From contig NZ_SLZN01000006.1 of the NCBI RefSeq assembly GCF_004346035.1, positions 1-64,000 of the forward strand: a stretch of DNA of 64,000 nucleotides, written 5' to 3'. How positions within the stretch are numbered: position 1 is the stretch's first letter; each line of letters starts with the position of its first letter. This document shows, in pieces, positions 18,452 through 27,109 of the stretch. Under the pieces are notes generated by a model. That model was given only the letters and a program-made list of their open reading frames with translations, was not told the DNA's origin and searched no databases. Origin of the DNA: Acidomonas methanolica (GTDB taxonomy: Bacteria > Pseudomonadota > Alphaproteobacteria > Acetobacterales > Acetobacteraceae). The position numbers and the translations under genes are program-made.

Positions 18452-18604
18452 CAGGCTGTTAATTGCCGCAGGATCGTGCGGCTGACCGCCCATAAACGCC
18501 GTTGTCTCCTTCATTCGTTAGTACTTCAGGGTTCAGCCCGATAGCCTGCCAGCAGCCTGTCGGGTTGGGCATTTTGCGGCTTATAACGCCGAGGCCAACC
18601 CGGC

Positions 18605-18739
18605 TCATGCTGCCTGACGCCGCGCCATTCTGTTGCAGTTATATGCGAGGGCGACGAGGGGCCATTCGGTGGTGACCTTTGCAAGGCCACGCAGGCTGAA
18701 TAGCGCTTTTCGAGCCGCGAGGTCGTCAAGGCCGTGGGT
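18605..18739 (-). pseudogene. C-terminal fragment of an IS1182/IS5-like transposase
   Basis: Minus-strand codons give KALFSLRGLAKVTTEWPLVALAYNCNRM, the typical end of transposases whose last helix reads (A)RGL-KV-EW-L--AYN--R. Only the final 40 or so residues remain; the DDE core is absent. It marks an old insertion at the border between the permease region and the conjugative element. Exact IS family is uncertain. Confidence 0.6.
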
Positions 18740-18856
18740 TTCGCGTTGAGGACTCTGGCGCCGTCGCTTCGCGAAGCGGGCTGAAGCGGCGCAGGAGACG
18801 AACGAAAGCGACGCGCCGCCTGTCTTCAGTCCGAAGTGGACAGGGGGCGTTAGTGC

Positions 18857-18881
18857 GGATATACATTCGTCATGTATATCC
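18857..18881. promoter_or_regulatory. Palindromic operator of the first toxin-antitoxin pair
   Basis: GGATATACAT and ATGTATATCC form a perfect 10-bp inverted repeat with a 5-base spacer, 15 bases before the antitoxin start and just before its GAGGAG ribosome binding site. AbrB-type antitoxins commonly repress their own promoter by binding such repeats. Confidence 0.65.
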
Positions 18882-18896
18882 ATGAGGAGAAGCGTC

Positions 18897-19130
18897 ATGC
18901 AGGTTGCCAAATGGGGAAACAGTCTGGCGGTGCGCCTGCCGTCAAGTCTCGTCGAAGCATTGGAACTACGGGAAGGCGACGACATCGAGATCGTGGTCGA
19001 TGCGCCTCGGACGTTCGCCGTGCGCAGGAAGCCGGGTCCGGATGCGTTGCTGGAACGTCTCCGGCAATTTCGCGGCAAGTTGCCGCCTGATTTCAAATTC
19101 AGCCGCGATGAGGCGAACGAGCGTGGCTAA
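18897..19130 (+). CDS. AbrB/MazE-type antitoxin (VapB-like)
   Basis: 77-residue SpoVT-AbrB swapped-hairpin DNA-binding protein: MQVAKWGNSLAVRLPSSLVE, then LREGDDIEIVV. It should bind and neutralise the PIN toxin encoded next and repress the promoter. The start at 18897 follows GAGGAG by a good distance. The C-terminal part (PDFKFSRDEAN) is the likely toxin-binding tail. It lies at the left edge of the conjugative element, between a transposase remnant and the relaxase gene. Confidence 0.85.
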   Translation: MQVAKWGNSLAVRLPSSLVEALELREGDDIEIVVDAPRTFAVRRKPGPDALLERLRQFRGKLPPDFKFSRDEANERG

Positions 19131-19527
19131 AGATGAGATCTTCATCGACAGCAATGTCGTGCTCTACCTTCTCTCGGGCGATGCCCAAAAAGCCGATCGG
19201 TCGGAAGCACTGCTCAGGATGCGGCCGACCATCAGCGTTCAGGTGTTGAACGAAGTCACGAATGTCTGCGTGCGCAAGCTTCGGATGAACTGGGCTGAGA
19301 TCGCGCGGTTTCTGGGGCTGGTGCGGAGTTTCTGTGTTGTGCGTCCTCTGACGGTCGAGATTCACGATCTGGCGCGTCAGCTCGCCGAGAATCACGGATT
19401 CTCCTTTTATGATGCGTGTATCGTGGCCGCGGCATCCTCGGCCGGGTGCCGTATCCTGTATACCGAGGACATGCACCATGGTCTGATGATCGAGGAGAGC
19501 ATGACTCTGCGTAATCCGTTTGCGTGA
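19123..19527 (+). CDS. PIN-domain ribonuclease toxin (VapC family)
   Basis: 134 residues. PIN motifs: DEIFIDSNVVLYLL with the first acidic residue, NEVTNVCVRK with a conserved Glu, and FSFYDACIVAAASSAGCRIL with the second Asp, then YTEDMHHG. VapC toxins cleave specific tRNA or rRNA sites. The GTG start at 19123 overlaps the antitoxin stop and has GAGG upstream; an ATG at 19108 lacks a ribosome site. The pair probably stabilises the element after transfer. Confidence 0.85.
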   Translation: MAKDEIFIDSNVVLYLLSGDAQKADRSEALLRMRPTISVQVLNEVTNVCVRKLRMNWAEIARFLGLVRSFCVVRPLTVEIHDLARQLAENHGFSFYDACIVAAASSAGCRILYTEDMHHGLMIEESMTLRNPFA

Positions 19528-19593
19528 AGGAAATCATCGCGATTCTTCCGGTTGGAAATCCCCGGATATCCGCGAACGCAAGGGATGTCGCAG

Positions 19594-21396
19594 TCAGTTC
19601 GGTTCTTCCTGTGCGAGGTCTGCCGACTTCGCGGGAGGGCTGCTTTCATCAATGAGAGTCAGATAGGGGTTGTCCGCGAACGGCCGGGCGATGACAAGGT
19701 CCGGATCGTTCAGCAGATAGCCATGGATGCGTCTGGTCTTCCGCGGCCCCTGAACCTCGCAGGTCCAGATATTCAGCCCGCTCGGCTGCTTGCGATGGGC
19801 GTGAATCCTCTCAAAGGATTTCTGCACCCACTGCCAGTCGGGCATGCGTTCCAGCTTCGCGAGCGCCGCGACGCCCGGGTGTTCCTGCACATAGCGTTGA
19901 AACACACCGGGGCTGACGAGATAGACCGTGCCGGCAACGGTGTGGACGAGCGCCTTCGCGTCGTTGATGATGAGACGGCGCGCCCGAATGCTGTGTCCCA
20001 GCCAGTGAAGAAAATGCTCGCCCGAGGGCGTGTCGTCCTCAACGAGGGCCTGTGTCTGGTCGGAAGAGATCGGATCAGGAGCGGTCGGCTCTTCCACCGC
20101 CGTTGAAGTGTCCTGATCAGCTTCCGGCTCGGGGTCAGTGACACCGCCCATCATCGACAGCAGATCGGAGACGGCGTCAGCGACGGGAGAAGACGGTACG
20201 CTGGATGCCGGGGCGGCGGTCGCGGGCGAGGATGGCGCTTCGGTTGTTCCTTCATCCGCCTTTACGGTGCCTGCGAACGGTTCCGGACGTTCATCTCCCG
20301 ACCAGATCACGGCCGGGGAGAGTTTCAGGAAAGTGAAAGCGTGGGACCATCCCGCGTCGCTGGTGACGGTGGCCTTCCAGATCGCCTTGCCGTCCGCTGC
20401 CGGTTGCGCGATGCCGTGATCCTGGAGCACGTTGAAAACGGCGGTATTGTTGGCCGGAATGCCGTCGATCCCCTGTGTCAGCAAATAGGCCCGGAGCTTG
20501 TCGGAGACGGTCTTGCTCACCAGCCATAGAGCGTCCTGTGTCAGCCAGCCGTCGGAAGCCTGCGGCTGGTTGAGCTTCAGTTCGTCGCGCACCAGATAGC
20601 GCAGCCCGTCGAGCAGCTTGCGTTGCAGCGCGTGCTTCGGTGCCGTCGTTGCCTTGGCAGGATCGCCGCCGAGCGCCTGGGCGACGGACGCCTGATCAGC
20701 TTTTGTGACCAGTTCGCCGATCATGCCGGCACGTTCGTCCTGGCCCGCCAGGACGAACAGCAGCGCGGCCCAGAGTTCGGGGTAGCCACTGAGCCAGTCC
20801 AGGAGAGCAGGGTCGAGCACGCGCGTATAGAGCAGCCCGGTGGCCGCGCCGTGGAGGTGATAGTCGCGGTCCTTGCGATAGCGGAAACGGTAGGGCGACT
20901 GGATCGGGCCGTGCCATGGATGCCAGATCCGGCCGCCGGTATCCTCCACATGCAGATCGACGGCGATCTTGCCAAGATCATGCAGCAGCGCCGCATAGGC
21001 GATCCCGGCGGTCCAGGCTTCGGACTGCGCAGCCTGTGCTTCCGGTGTCGCACCGGCGGGCAGAAGATGGGACTGCCGCAGCTTCAAGGCATAGGCGATG
21101 ATTTCCAGCCCGTGATCCAGCATCCCCCCGGCATAGGCATGATGGTGGCTTTCAGATGCGGGGAATTGCTGGACCAGTTCGGCATAGCGTTCGATGGGCG
21201 CGCGATAAAGCGTTCCGAACTGCTCCCGCGAGAGCGAGGTGCGTTGCCAGATATGTTCCAGCAGGATTTGCCGACGCGGGGTGCCCAGCAGTTTCGATGC
21301 GGGAAGCGGCATGAGCAGCCCTTTTCCCTTTTCAGGCCGGGGGGCGGGTGATGGCGGATCGGCGGGGGCGCTTTTGCGCCGGAACGGCAGGAGCAT
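19594..21396 (-). CDS. traI: MobH-type relaxase (TraI, PFGI-1 ICE family)
   Basis: 600-residue relaxase that nicks the element at oriT and pilots the strand into the recipient. The N-terminal third carries the HD-like metal site of MobH relaxases: SHHHAYAGGMLDHGL at 83-97 and LLHDLGKIAVD at 137-147, then DYHLHG. A low-complexity Pro/Ala/Glu linker (about 370-430) separates a C-terminal TraI_2-like domain (from about residue 455, GEHFLHWLGHSI). Length is normal for the ICE form. It is the last transfer gene on the minus strand, separated from the main operon by a TA pair and a DUF3742 gene on the other strand. Confidence 0.92.
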   Translation of the reverse strand: MLLPFRRKSAPADPPSPAPRPEKGKGLLMPLPASKLLGTPRRQILLEHIWQRTSLSREQFGTLYRAPIERYAELVQQFPASESHHHAYAGGMLDHGLEIIAYALKLRQSHLLPAGATPEAQAAQSEAWTAGIAYAALLHDLGKIAVDLHVEDTGGRIWHPWHGPIQSPYRFRYRKDRDYHLHGAATGLLYTRVLDPALLDWLSGYPELWAALLFVLAGQDERAGMIGELVTKADQASVAQALGGDPAKATTAPKHALQRKLLDGLRYLVRDELKLNQPQASDGWLTQDALWLVSKTVSDKLRAYLLTQGIDGIPANNTAVFNVLQDHGIAQPAADGKAIWKATVTSDAGWSHAFTFLKLSPAVIWSGDERPEPFAGTVKADEGTTEAPSSPATAAPASSVPSSPVADAVSDLLSMMGGVTDPEPEADQDTSTAVEEPTAPDPISSDQTQALVEDDTPSGEHFLHWLGHSIRARRLIINDAKALVHTVAGTVYLVSPGVFQRYVQEHPGVAALAKLERMPDWQWVQKSFERIHAHRKQPSGLNIWTCEVQGPRKTRRIHGYLLNDPDLVIARPFADNPYLTLIDESSPPAKSADLAQEEPN

Positions 21397-21679
21397 GGCA
21401 AATCCCGGAGTGCGACGGGAAGGAGAGCCTTTTCGGCCCTTTCAGGTAGGGCCTTTCCCCTTGGCGCCCTTCCCTTGACCCCTTCCCGACCTTTTGGCCT
21501 TTTCCCCTTTTTCGTAGGGCAGTTGCGACAATGCCCCGGCAACCAATGCGGAATGCGGGGGCATCGGGTTGGAAGGAGGCAGAGACCTGACGGCTGCATC
21601 TGTGCCTGGTTCAATGTCTTCACGTTCAGCCTGTCCCGTGCTTCCGCTTGCTCACAGAAGTCTTGCCCAAGCGCAGGAG
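21397..21679. other. Non-coding region upstream of the relaxase; candidate oriT
   Basis: No convincing gene. It has marked strand asymmetry (C and T runs on the plus strand) and a GGCCCT-AGGGCC hairpin at 21435-21453, with further CCCTT/CCTTTT repeats to about 21525. In several conjugative elements oriT lies beside the relaxase gene, so this is the best oriT candidate in the window, but no nic-site consensus for this MobH group can be matched by eye. Confidence 0.3.
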
Positions 21680-21700
21680 ATTAGCTATATGATTAGCTAA
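21680..21700. promoter_or_regulatory. Paired palindromic operator of the second toxin-antitoxin pair
   Basis: ATTAGCTAT and ATTAGCTAA are near-identical direct copies 12 bases apart, and TTAGCTAA is itself a perfect palindrome. They end at the AAGGAGGT ribosome binding site of the antitoxin, so a bound repressor would block transcription and translation starts. Confidence 0.55.
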
Positions 21701-21711
21701 GGAGGTGTTCC

Positions 21712-21945
21712 ATGGCCCAGTTTTCGGTTCACGACGCCAAAACCAACTTATCCCGCCTGATTGCCGACGCGCTTGCGGGCGGTGATGTGGTGATTGCGCG
21801 CGGTTCAGTCCCCGTGGTGCGCCTCGTGCCGGTGGAGCCACGGGGGCGGCGTGTATTCGGGACGCTCAAAGGCAAGATCACGTTGGACAAGGCTTTTGAT
21901 GAGCCGTTGCCCGCCGATGAACTGGAGGGGTGGACCCTTTCTTGA
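21712..21945 (+). CDS. Phd/YefM-type antitoxin
   Basis: 77 residues: FSVHDAKTNLSRLIADALAG at the N-terminus is the Phd/YefM DNA-binding fold, followed by VVIARGSVPVVRLVPV. The C-terminal tail (DEPLPADELEGW) is the usual toxin-wrapping segment. It has an ideal AAGGAGGT ribosome site. It neutralises the PIN toxin encoded downstream, whose start lies inside its last codons, and probably represses through the TTAGCTAA repeats. Confidence 0.88.
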   Translation: MAQFSVHDAKTNLSRLIADALAGGDVVIARGSVPVVRLVPVEPRGRRVFGTLKGKITLDKAFDEPLPADELEGWTLS

Positions 21946-22328
21946 GGCTATTGCTTGATACACACGCGCTGATCTGGTGGCTGGCGGGCGACGAGCAGTT
22001 GAGTCGGCGTGCTCGGGAGGTCATCGCGGACGAGGCCAATGTCGTTTCCGTGAGTGCTGCGTCGGCCATGGAAGTCGCAACCAAGTTCCGCATCGGCAAA
22101 CTGCCGGGGGCAGCGCTGCTGGCCCAGGATTTTGAGGCTATTGTGGCCGGGCAAGGATTCCTGGAACTGCCGATCAGCGTGACACATGCTCGCATCGCGG
22201 GCGAGATGAATATCGCTCACAAAGACCCGTTTGACCGTTTCCTGATTGCCCAGGCGCAGGCTGAGGACATGACGTTGATTTCCAACGAAGCCTTGTTTGA
22301 CAGCTTTGCTGTCAAACGTCTCTGGTAA
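21930..22328 (+). CDS. PIN-domain toxin (VapC family)
   Basis: 132 residues: RLLLDTHALIWWLAGDEQLS is the classic start of the Phd-associated VapC group; SAASAMEVATKFRIGKL has the middle acidic residue; AHKDPFDRFLIAQA the third Asp pair; LISNEALFDSF follows. Likely RNase. Start is GTG at 21930, overlapping the antitoxin by 16 bases; a TTG at 21942 is possible. The pair sits between relaxase and TraG genes, on the opposite strand. Confidence 0.9.
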   Translation: MDPFLRLLLDTHALIWWLAGDEQLSRRAREVIADEANVVSVSAASAMEVATKFRIGKLPGAALLAQDFEAIVAGQGFLELPISVTHARIAGEMNIAHKDPFDRFLIAQAQAEDMTLISNEALFDSFAVKRLW

Positions 22329-22447
22329 CGGCACGGGCGTTTCCTGCGACGGGGTGAGCCAGCAGGCAAGTCGGTTGGAAGGCATGCAAGAGAACGCAGA
22401 TGATTTTGAACAGGAACAGACAGAGCAATTGATGAGGTAGGACGACG

Positions 22448-22807
22448 ATGAGACGCTCCGGTCAGACCAGTTTCGCAGAACGTGCCGGTGGCTTTCTCGG
22501 GCGGCTGTGGCGTACCTATAGGTGCTCCGAGCGCCGGAGTGCGAACTGGCTGGTTGCCCGGGGTTTACCCGATCCGGCGGTTGTCGTGGTGCTATGGGGC
22601 ATCAGGCTTGGTGTGGCTGTCGTGCTGTTTCATACGATGTCTTGGCTGGCCTTACTGGTAACAATTGGGGTGATCGTAATGTGGTTTGGTCACGAAGGTG
22701 CTCTGGCTGAAGACGGTCAATCTCCTGAATGGAAAGATGGTCACGATGGGTTTGGACTTTATGATAAGAGCGAGTGGCGAATAGACATCGATAATTCCGA
22801 CGATTAG
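22448..22807 (+). CDS. DUF3742 family membrane protein of ICEs
   Basis: 119 residues with two adjacent hydrophobic segments (about 47-75). The N-terminal pattern SFAERAGGFLGRLWRTYRCSERRSANWLV followed by RGLPDP matches, from memory, the DUF3742 proteins that accompany PFGI-1-type conjugative elements. Function unknown; probably an inner-membrane accessory of transfer. In related elements it usually runs with the transfer operon, but here it faces the opposite way and converges with the TraG gene. GAGGTAGG precedes the start. Confidence 0.7.
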   Translation: MRRSGQTSFAERAGGFLGRLWRTYRCSERRSANWLVARGLPDPAVVVVLWGIRLGVAVVLFHTMSWLALLVTIGVIVMWFGHEGALAEDGQSPEWKDGHDGFGLYDKSEWRIDIDNSDD

Positions 22808-22827
22808 AGACGCTATCTGAAGTTTAT

Positions 22828-24357
22828 TCATTTTAATGCACTTTTTGTTGCATTCAAAGCAACTCGTGCTCCGCTAGAACCGGCGTTCTTGGCATCGGTT
22901 GTCGCTGTCGTCAGGCCGCCGAGAATGTTCCCCGCGCGCACGCCGACCCATCCAAGCGCCCCGACCCAGAATGTCGGCAGCACGATGAACATCGTCGCCA
23001 TGACGAAATTCAGCAGCATATCCCCGAAGGCATTGTTAAGGCCGATCAGGGGATCGAAATTGACGTGGGTCGTACCGGTGGAGAGCCCCGTTCCGTAAAG
23101 CGCGTCCAGGATGGTGCTATCGACCCAGCGCGCGAGCTGGAACCAGAACTCGACGAAGAACAGCGCGAACTCCACGCAGCTCACGGCCATCACCGCCTTC
23201 AGCTCGTAGGTGCCGACCACCAGCACCAGCGGAATGCAGATCACCAGCGCCATCTTGAGCATCGAGAGGACCATGGGCAGGGCCTGCCGCACGGCGTCCA
23301 TGGCCGGGAAGAACCCCATCGCTCCAACGGTCAGCCCGACATCGCCCACGCCGCGCGAGACGATGTTCGGCAGGGTCATGCCGACCTGTCCGCCATAGTC
23401 GCTATAGACCTGCCCCTGGTTCATGATCTGCTGGCGGGGTGAGACCACGGCCCGGATCACCGAATTGTTGACGTCGTCCTGTGACAGGAAGCCGGCCCAT
23501 TTGCCGATGCGCGACAGCAGATCCGGGCTGACCTGGGCCAGAAGACGGCCGCGCAGCCCATGGCTTCCGTCCGACCACCATTGCTTGCAGGTCGGATAGC
23601 CGCCACCACTGCTCACCTGTGCCAGCCCCGCGTCACGGGTGGAATCGTACGGCCAGCCTGTTCGGGGTGTTTCGGAATGATAGGTGTCGTAAAAGCCACT
23701 GGTGCCGCTGAAATAGCTCGAGCCGATCCAGGTGACGTCGTTCATCTGACTGTCGGAAAGCGTCGGACGGTTCATGAACAGCTTCGCCCGGGCCGGCCCG
23801 TAGCAGTCGTGCGTGAAGTCCGCGACCTCCTGTGCCAGCACCGGATCGTTGATGCGGGTGGCGTTCACATCCATGCGGATCTGTTGCAGATCCGTCCCGC
23901 AGGGGATCGCCGCGACGGCCGCGCCGGTGATCGCCTTGGAAATCGCGTGCATGAAGAACCACCAGACCGGCACCAGGGCGCTCTGGTTGTTGAGCGCGGT
24001 ATAGGAGGTGCCCCACCCGGTATTGGCCGGCTGCGGGGCGCTGACCTGGCATTGCTGTGAACGGGTCGTGTCGAACTGGATCGTGGAGAGGCTGACCGGG
24101 ATGAAGGGGATACCGGCGAACAGGATGACGACGATCGCGACGAACACCCGGTTCTCGATGCGCATGGAGGACAGCACGCCCTTGTTGCCTTCATCCGCAC
24201 CTTCCGCCCGCGCGCGAAGCCATTCCTGGATGATGATGCTGAGAAACGGCAGCGCAAACACGCCGCTGATGACGAGCGTGTTCCAGATGCCGTTGCTGAC
24301 GAGCCAGCCGACCAGCGTCAGGTAATATTCCAGGTAATCCGTCATATAGAGCGTCAT
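22828..24357 (-). CDS. TraG N-terminal-like inner membrane protein of the conjugative T4SS
   Basis: 509 residues. It resembles the N-terminal domain of F-type TraG (TraG_N): TM helices near the N-terminus, a large Cys-containing periplasmic region, and several C-terminal TM helices (AMGFFPAMDAVRQALPMVLS region and beyond). In F, this domain acts in pilus assembly and mating-pair stabilisation. The start at 24357 overlaps the upstream stop (ATGA) and is preferred over a longer frame that would invade the previous gene. Last gene of the main transfer operon. Confidence 0.88.
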   Translation of the reverse strand: MTLYMTDYLEYYLTLVGWLVSNGIWNTLVISGVFALPFLSIIIQEWLRARAEGADEGNKGVLSSMRIENRVFVAIVVILFAGIPFIPVSLSTIQFDTTRSQQCQVSAPQPANTGWGTSYTALNNQSALVPVWWFFMHAISKAITGAAVAAIPCGTDLQQIRMDVNATRINDPVLAQEVADFTHDCYGPARAKLFMNRPTLSDSQMNDVTWIGSSYFSGTSGFYDTYHSETPRTGWPYDSTRDAGLAQVSSGGGYPTCKQWWSDGSHGLRGRLLAQVSPDLLSRIGKWAGFLSQDDVNNSVIRAVVSPRQQIMNQGQVYSDYGGQVGMTLPNIVSRGVGDVGLTVGAMGFFPAMDAVRQALPMVLSMLKMALVICIPLVLVVGTYELKAVMAVSCVEFALFFVEFWFQLARWVDSTILDALYGTGLSTGTTHVNFDPLIGLNNAFGDMLLNFVMATMFIVLPTFWVGALGWVGVRAGNILGGLTTATTDAKNAGSSGARVALNATKSALK

Positions 24358-24725
24358 GGCTGCCGGATTCCCTGCTCGTGTTGCAGCCAGTTGCTTCCTT
24401 CCAGGAGGATGATGGCCACGACGGCCGCGATCTCGATGCGCAGGAAGCGTTGCCGCGTGTCCAGCGACGGCTCGCGCGCCAGCACGCGCTGACGCATCCA
24501 CCACCAGCCACGGGCGGTCGCGGCATAGAGGCAGAGCCGCCAGGCCAGGAAGAAACCCGCATGGGCGTGCAGCCAATGGTCCCAGCCATTGATGTCGCCC
24601 ACCAGGCGGAGGCCGGCGATATTGGCGGCTAGTGCTGCGGTGACGATCAGCCCGCCCCAGGCGAGCGACATGCCGACGCGCCGGTTGATGAGCCAGCCGA
24701 AGCGCCCCCCGGCACGCCGCGTCAT
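24354..24725 (-). CDS. Small inner-membrane protein of the transfer operon
   Basis: 123 residues with three hydrophobic segments: MSLAWGGLIVTAALAANIAG, HAHAGFFLAWRLCLYAA and IEIAAVVAIILLEGSNWL. No domain name was recognised, but similar small membrane proteins occupy this slot before TraG in PFGI-1-type elements. Start at 24725 and stop both overlap the neighbours by 4 bases, so it is translationally coupled on both sides and almost certainly real. Confidence 0.8.
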   Translation of the reverse strand: MTRRAGGRFGWLINRRVGMSLAWGGLIVTAALAANIAGLRLVGDINGWDHWLHAHAGFFLAWRLCLYAATARGWWWMRQRVLAREPSLDTRQRFLRIEIAAVVAIILLEGSNWLQHEQGIRQP

Positions 24726-26134
24726 GGATTGCCGCTCCGCGCCTTCTGGACCTGATCGAGGCGATCCGGCACGGCGTCGCCCTGGAAGATACCGCGCGAA
24801 CCGTCGGCCCGCACCGTATGCCGCCCGATGAGGGTCATCGCTGAATCGCCAGCCAGCTCCCGCCGCAATTCCAGTTCCGTCCGGAGATTGGCGATTTCCT
24901 GTTCCAGCGTGGTGTTTTCCTGCTCGATCGCCTTTCCGGCCAGGTCGTTGGCAGCGACGTTCGGCTCCTTCGCGCCGGTCAGCATCGTGCGCTGAAGCAG
25001 CAGCGCCTTCTCCAGCACGCTGGAGAGCGCGACCTCCGAGGCCAGGCGCTGGCCCAGGATGTTCTGGTCCTGCTCGTCGCGCAGCGCCTCGACCACGCCG
25101 CGGGTGATCGGCAGCGCATCGCTGCCAGCCGCCTCCAGGTTGGCGGTGGTCGTCGGCTTCGCACCGGTTACCAGGTCCTGGAGCGCCTTGAGCTTGGTGT
25201 CGTATTCTTCCTGGATCACCGGGGGCAGCCCGACGCCCGGCGTGGTCTGCGTCTTGGTGCAGGTCTCGCAGGTCTGTTGCTCGCGTTCGCCCAGTACCCG
25301 CGTCGCCCAGTCCGAGGCCGCCTGCGGCGATGACCAAGTCTGGCAGGTCAGGCGGTTGCCACAGGTGGTACTGTCGATCGACGAGGTATCGGTGACGCCG
25401 CGGCCATTGAGGAGGTTGTAGCCGGCGCGGGTGACATCGCTCACGACCCTGATCGCGGACTGGCCGCTGCCGCCGGCGTTGCCGCCGCCGACCCAGGGTA
25501 CGCCATCGTTGCCGTGGCTGGACTCCGCCTGGCTGACGGCAGAGACGGCATCGCCGTTTCCACTGCCGAGGACGTTTTTCAGGGTCATGCCTTCGGCAAG
25601 CTGATCCCAACTGACCTGGCCGCCGGCGACATCCGCCAGGCGATTGGCGATATTGCGGCAGGTCAGCTTCGACCGGTCGAAATCGAGCCGCGCTTGCAGG
25701 ATGCCGTTGGTCAGTAGATTGTAGAGCCCGGGATCGGCCCGCTGGAGGATAAGGGCAGGCAACGAGGCCACCGCGCTGGTGGCGCTCTGGATGACCGACG
25801 ACATGATGGTCTGGAAGCCGTTGGTGACGCCGTTGAGCTGGTTTTGCAGCGTCGTCGCGATATTCATGTTGCCGCAGATCAGGTTGCTGTTCCAGCCGAG
25901 CCCGACGCCAATGCTCTGCATATTGCTGGCGCCCCCCATGGAGACGGCCCGCCCCCCGCCGATGCTGTACAGCACGTCGTCGCCGATCACGCTGCCCTGG
26001 ATCGCCGCGCCGTTGCTGTCCAGATGGACCTGCTGCGTTCGGGCGGCATTGCCTCCGGCGATGAGCCAGAGGGTTACGAGTACTAGTCCTGACAGTCGGG
26101 TACCGCTTCGGAAGAGGGAGGAAAGAATGCGCAT
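24722..26134 (-). CDS. Integrating conjugative element protein, TIGR03755 (PFL_4711) family
   Basis: 470-residue exported T4SS protein. Signal peptide LSGLVLVTLWLIAGGNAART; then a Gly/Asn-rich region (GGGRAVSMGGASNM), paired cysteines (CGNMNI, KLTCRN, TTCGNRLTCQTW, QQTCETCTK) suggesting disulfide bonds in the periplasm, and a C-terminal coiled coil (about 390-430). Family name is from memory of the conserved PFL_47xx gene order. Probably part of the outer or periplasmic mating-pair apparatus, working with the TraU-like protein encoded just upstream. Confidence 0.85.
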   Translation of the reverse strand: MRILSSLFRSGTRLSGLVLVTLWLIAGGNAARTQQVHLDSNGAAIQGSVIGDDVLYSIGGGRAVSMGGASNMQSIGVGLGWNSNLICGNMNIATTLQNQLNGVTNGFQTIMSSVIQSATSAVASLPALILQRADPGLYNLLTNGILQARLDFDRSKLTCRNIANRLADVAGGQVSWDQLAEGMTLKNVLGSGNGDAVSAVSQAESSHGNDGVPWVGGGNAGGSGQSAIRVVSDVTRAGYNLLNGRGVTDTSSIDSTTCGNRLTCQTWSSPQAASDWATRVLGEREQQTCETCTKTQTTPGVGLPPVIQEEYDTKLKALQDLVTGAKPTTTANLEAAGSDALPITRGVVEALRDEQDQNILGQRLASEVALSSVLEKALLLQRTMLTGAKEPNVAANDLAGKAIEQENTTLEQEIANLRTELELRRELAGDSAMTLIGRHTVRADGSRGIFQGDAVPDRLDQVQKARSGNP

Positions 26135-26146
26135 GGGCGTCTCCGT

Positions 26147-27109
26147 TCAGTCGAAATCGGTGCTGCCGAGGAATATTTCCCCCATGCGTTTGCAGCAGGT
26201 GTAGGGTCGCCACAGCGCCCAGGCATAGGCGCCATCCTGGGCCTGGACATGGGTTCTGCTGTTGGGAAAGACCGCGCAGGTCGAGGAGAGCGTCGGCGTG
26301 AGTTCCTGCCATTTCCCGGTGGAGGCGTCGCCTTCCTTCAGGGCGCCTGCCGGCCAGTAGCCGTCATGGGCCGTCGCCAGGAGAGGCTGGTAGACATGCA
26401 CCTGGTCCCGGCGCGTGACGATATCTCCGGCGCGCTGGGCGATCACCGCACCCGTCTTGTAGTCGTCGGTTTCATGCAGGAAGCCGCCGCGCGGATAGAT
26501 GTTCCCCCAGAGGTCGAGCGCGGCACGGCTGCCGACCTCCCGCATTCCCGGAATCAGGGCTTCCGGGTAGACCGACTCAGGCAGATTGTAGCGCCAGGCC
26601 ACGGTATCGAGCGTGCTGAGCAGGTAGGGCATCAGCGGCTGACCGGCGCCGGAACAGGCGAAGCCGAAGCTGCTCGCAAAACGGCTGAATATCACGCCGG
26701 CGGGATCGCCGATCACGTCGGCGTTCTTGAACTTGGCGATGTCGTTTTCATTGCTGTGGCTGGTGGTGCCGTCACCGCCCGCCTGGGCCGTCGGGTTCGG
26801 CAGGCTCAGGACCCGCATGTCGATCCAGGGATTGGCGCCGGTGTTCGCATAGGCCGAGACCACGGCATCCGGGACATAATGGCGGATCTTCACCGAGGTC
26901 CGCACCGAGCAGCCATACCACGAGCAATGGAGCCAGTAGCAGATCCCGACGATGCGGTAGTCGAGACAGTCGGGGGAGAGGGCCGACGTCATGAGGGTGG
27001 CGCTGTTCACGGTGGCGGCGGATGCGGAGCCGCACAGCAGCATGGCCAAAGCGGCCGCCCGCAGACGATGGGTCAGCGGGATGCGATGGCGGTCGGTGAC
27101 CCGGCTCAT
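26147..27109 (-). CDS. TraU-like conjugative protein, TIGR03756 (PFL_4710) family
   Basis: 320 residues. Signal peptide AALAMLLCGSASAATVNSA; then a Cys-rich start DCLDYRIVGICYWLHCSWYG and a late CC pair (RPYTCCKRMGE), as in TraU, a periplasmic F-type protein needed for DNA transfer and held by disulfides. Start at 27109 overlaps the upstream stop (ATGA). The DsbA-like thioredoxin encoded upstream in the same operon probably oxidises this protein and the Cys-rich TIGR03755 protein. Confidence 0.9.
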   Translation of the reverse strand: MSRVTDRHRIPLTHRLRAAALAMLLCGSASAATVNSATLMTSALSPDCLDYRIVGICYWLHCSWYGCSVRTSVKIRHYVPDAVVSAYANTGANPWIDMRVLSLPNPTAQAGGDGTTSHSNENDIAKFKNADVIGDPAGVIFSRFASSFGFACSGAGQPLMPYLLSTLDTVAWRYNLPESVYPEALIPGMREVGSRAALDLWGNIYPRGGFLHETDDYKTGAVIAQRAGDIVTRRDQVHVYQPLLATAHDGYWPAGALKEGDASTGKWQELTPTLSSTCAVFPNSRTHVQAQDGAYAWALWRPYTCCKRMGEIFLGSTDFD

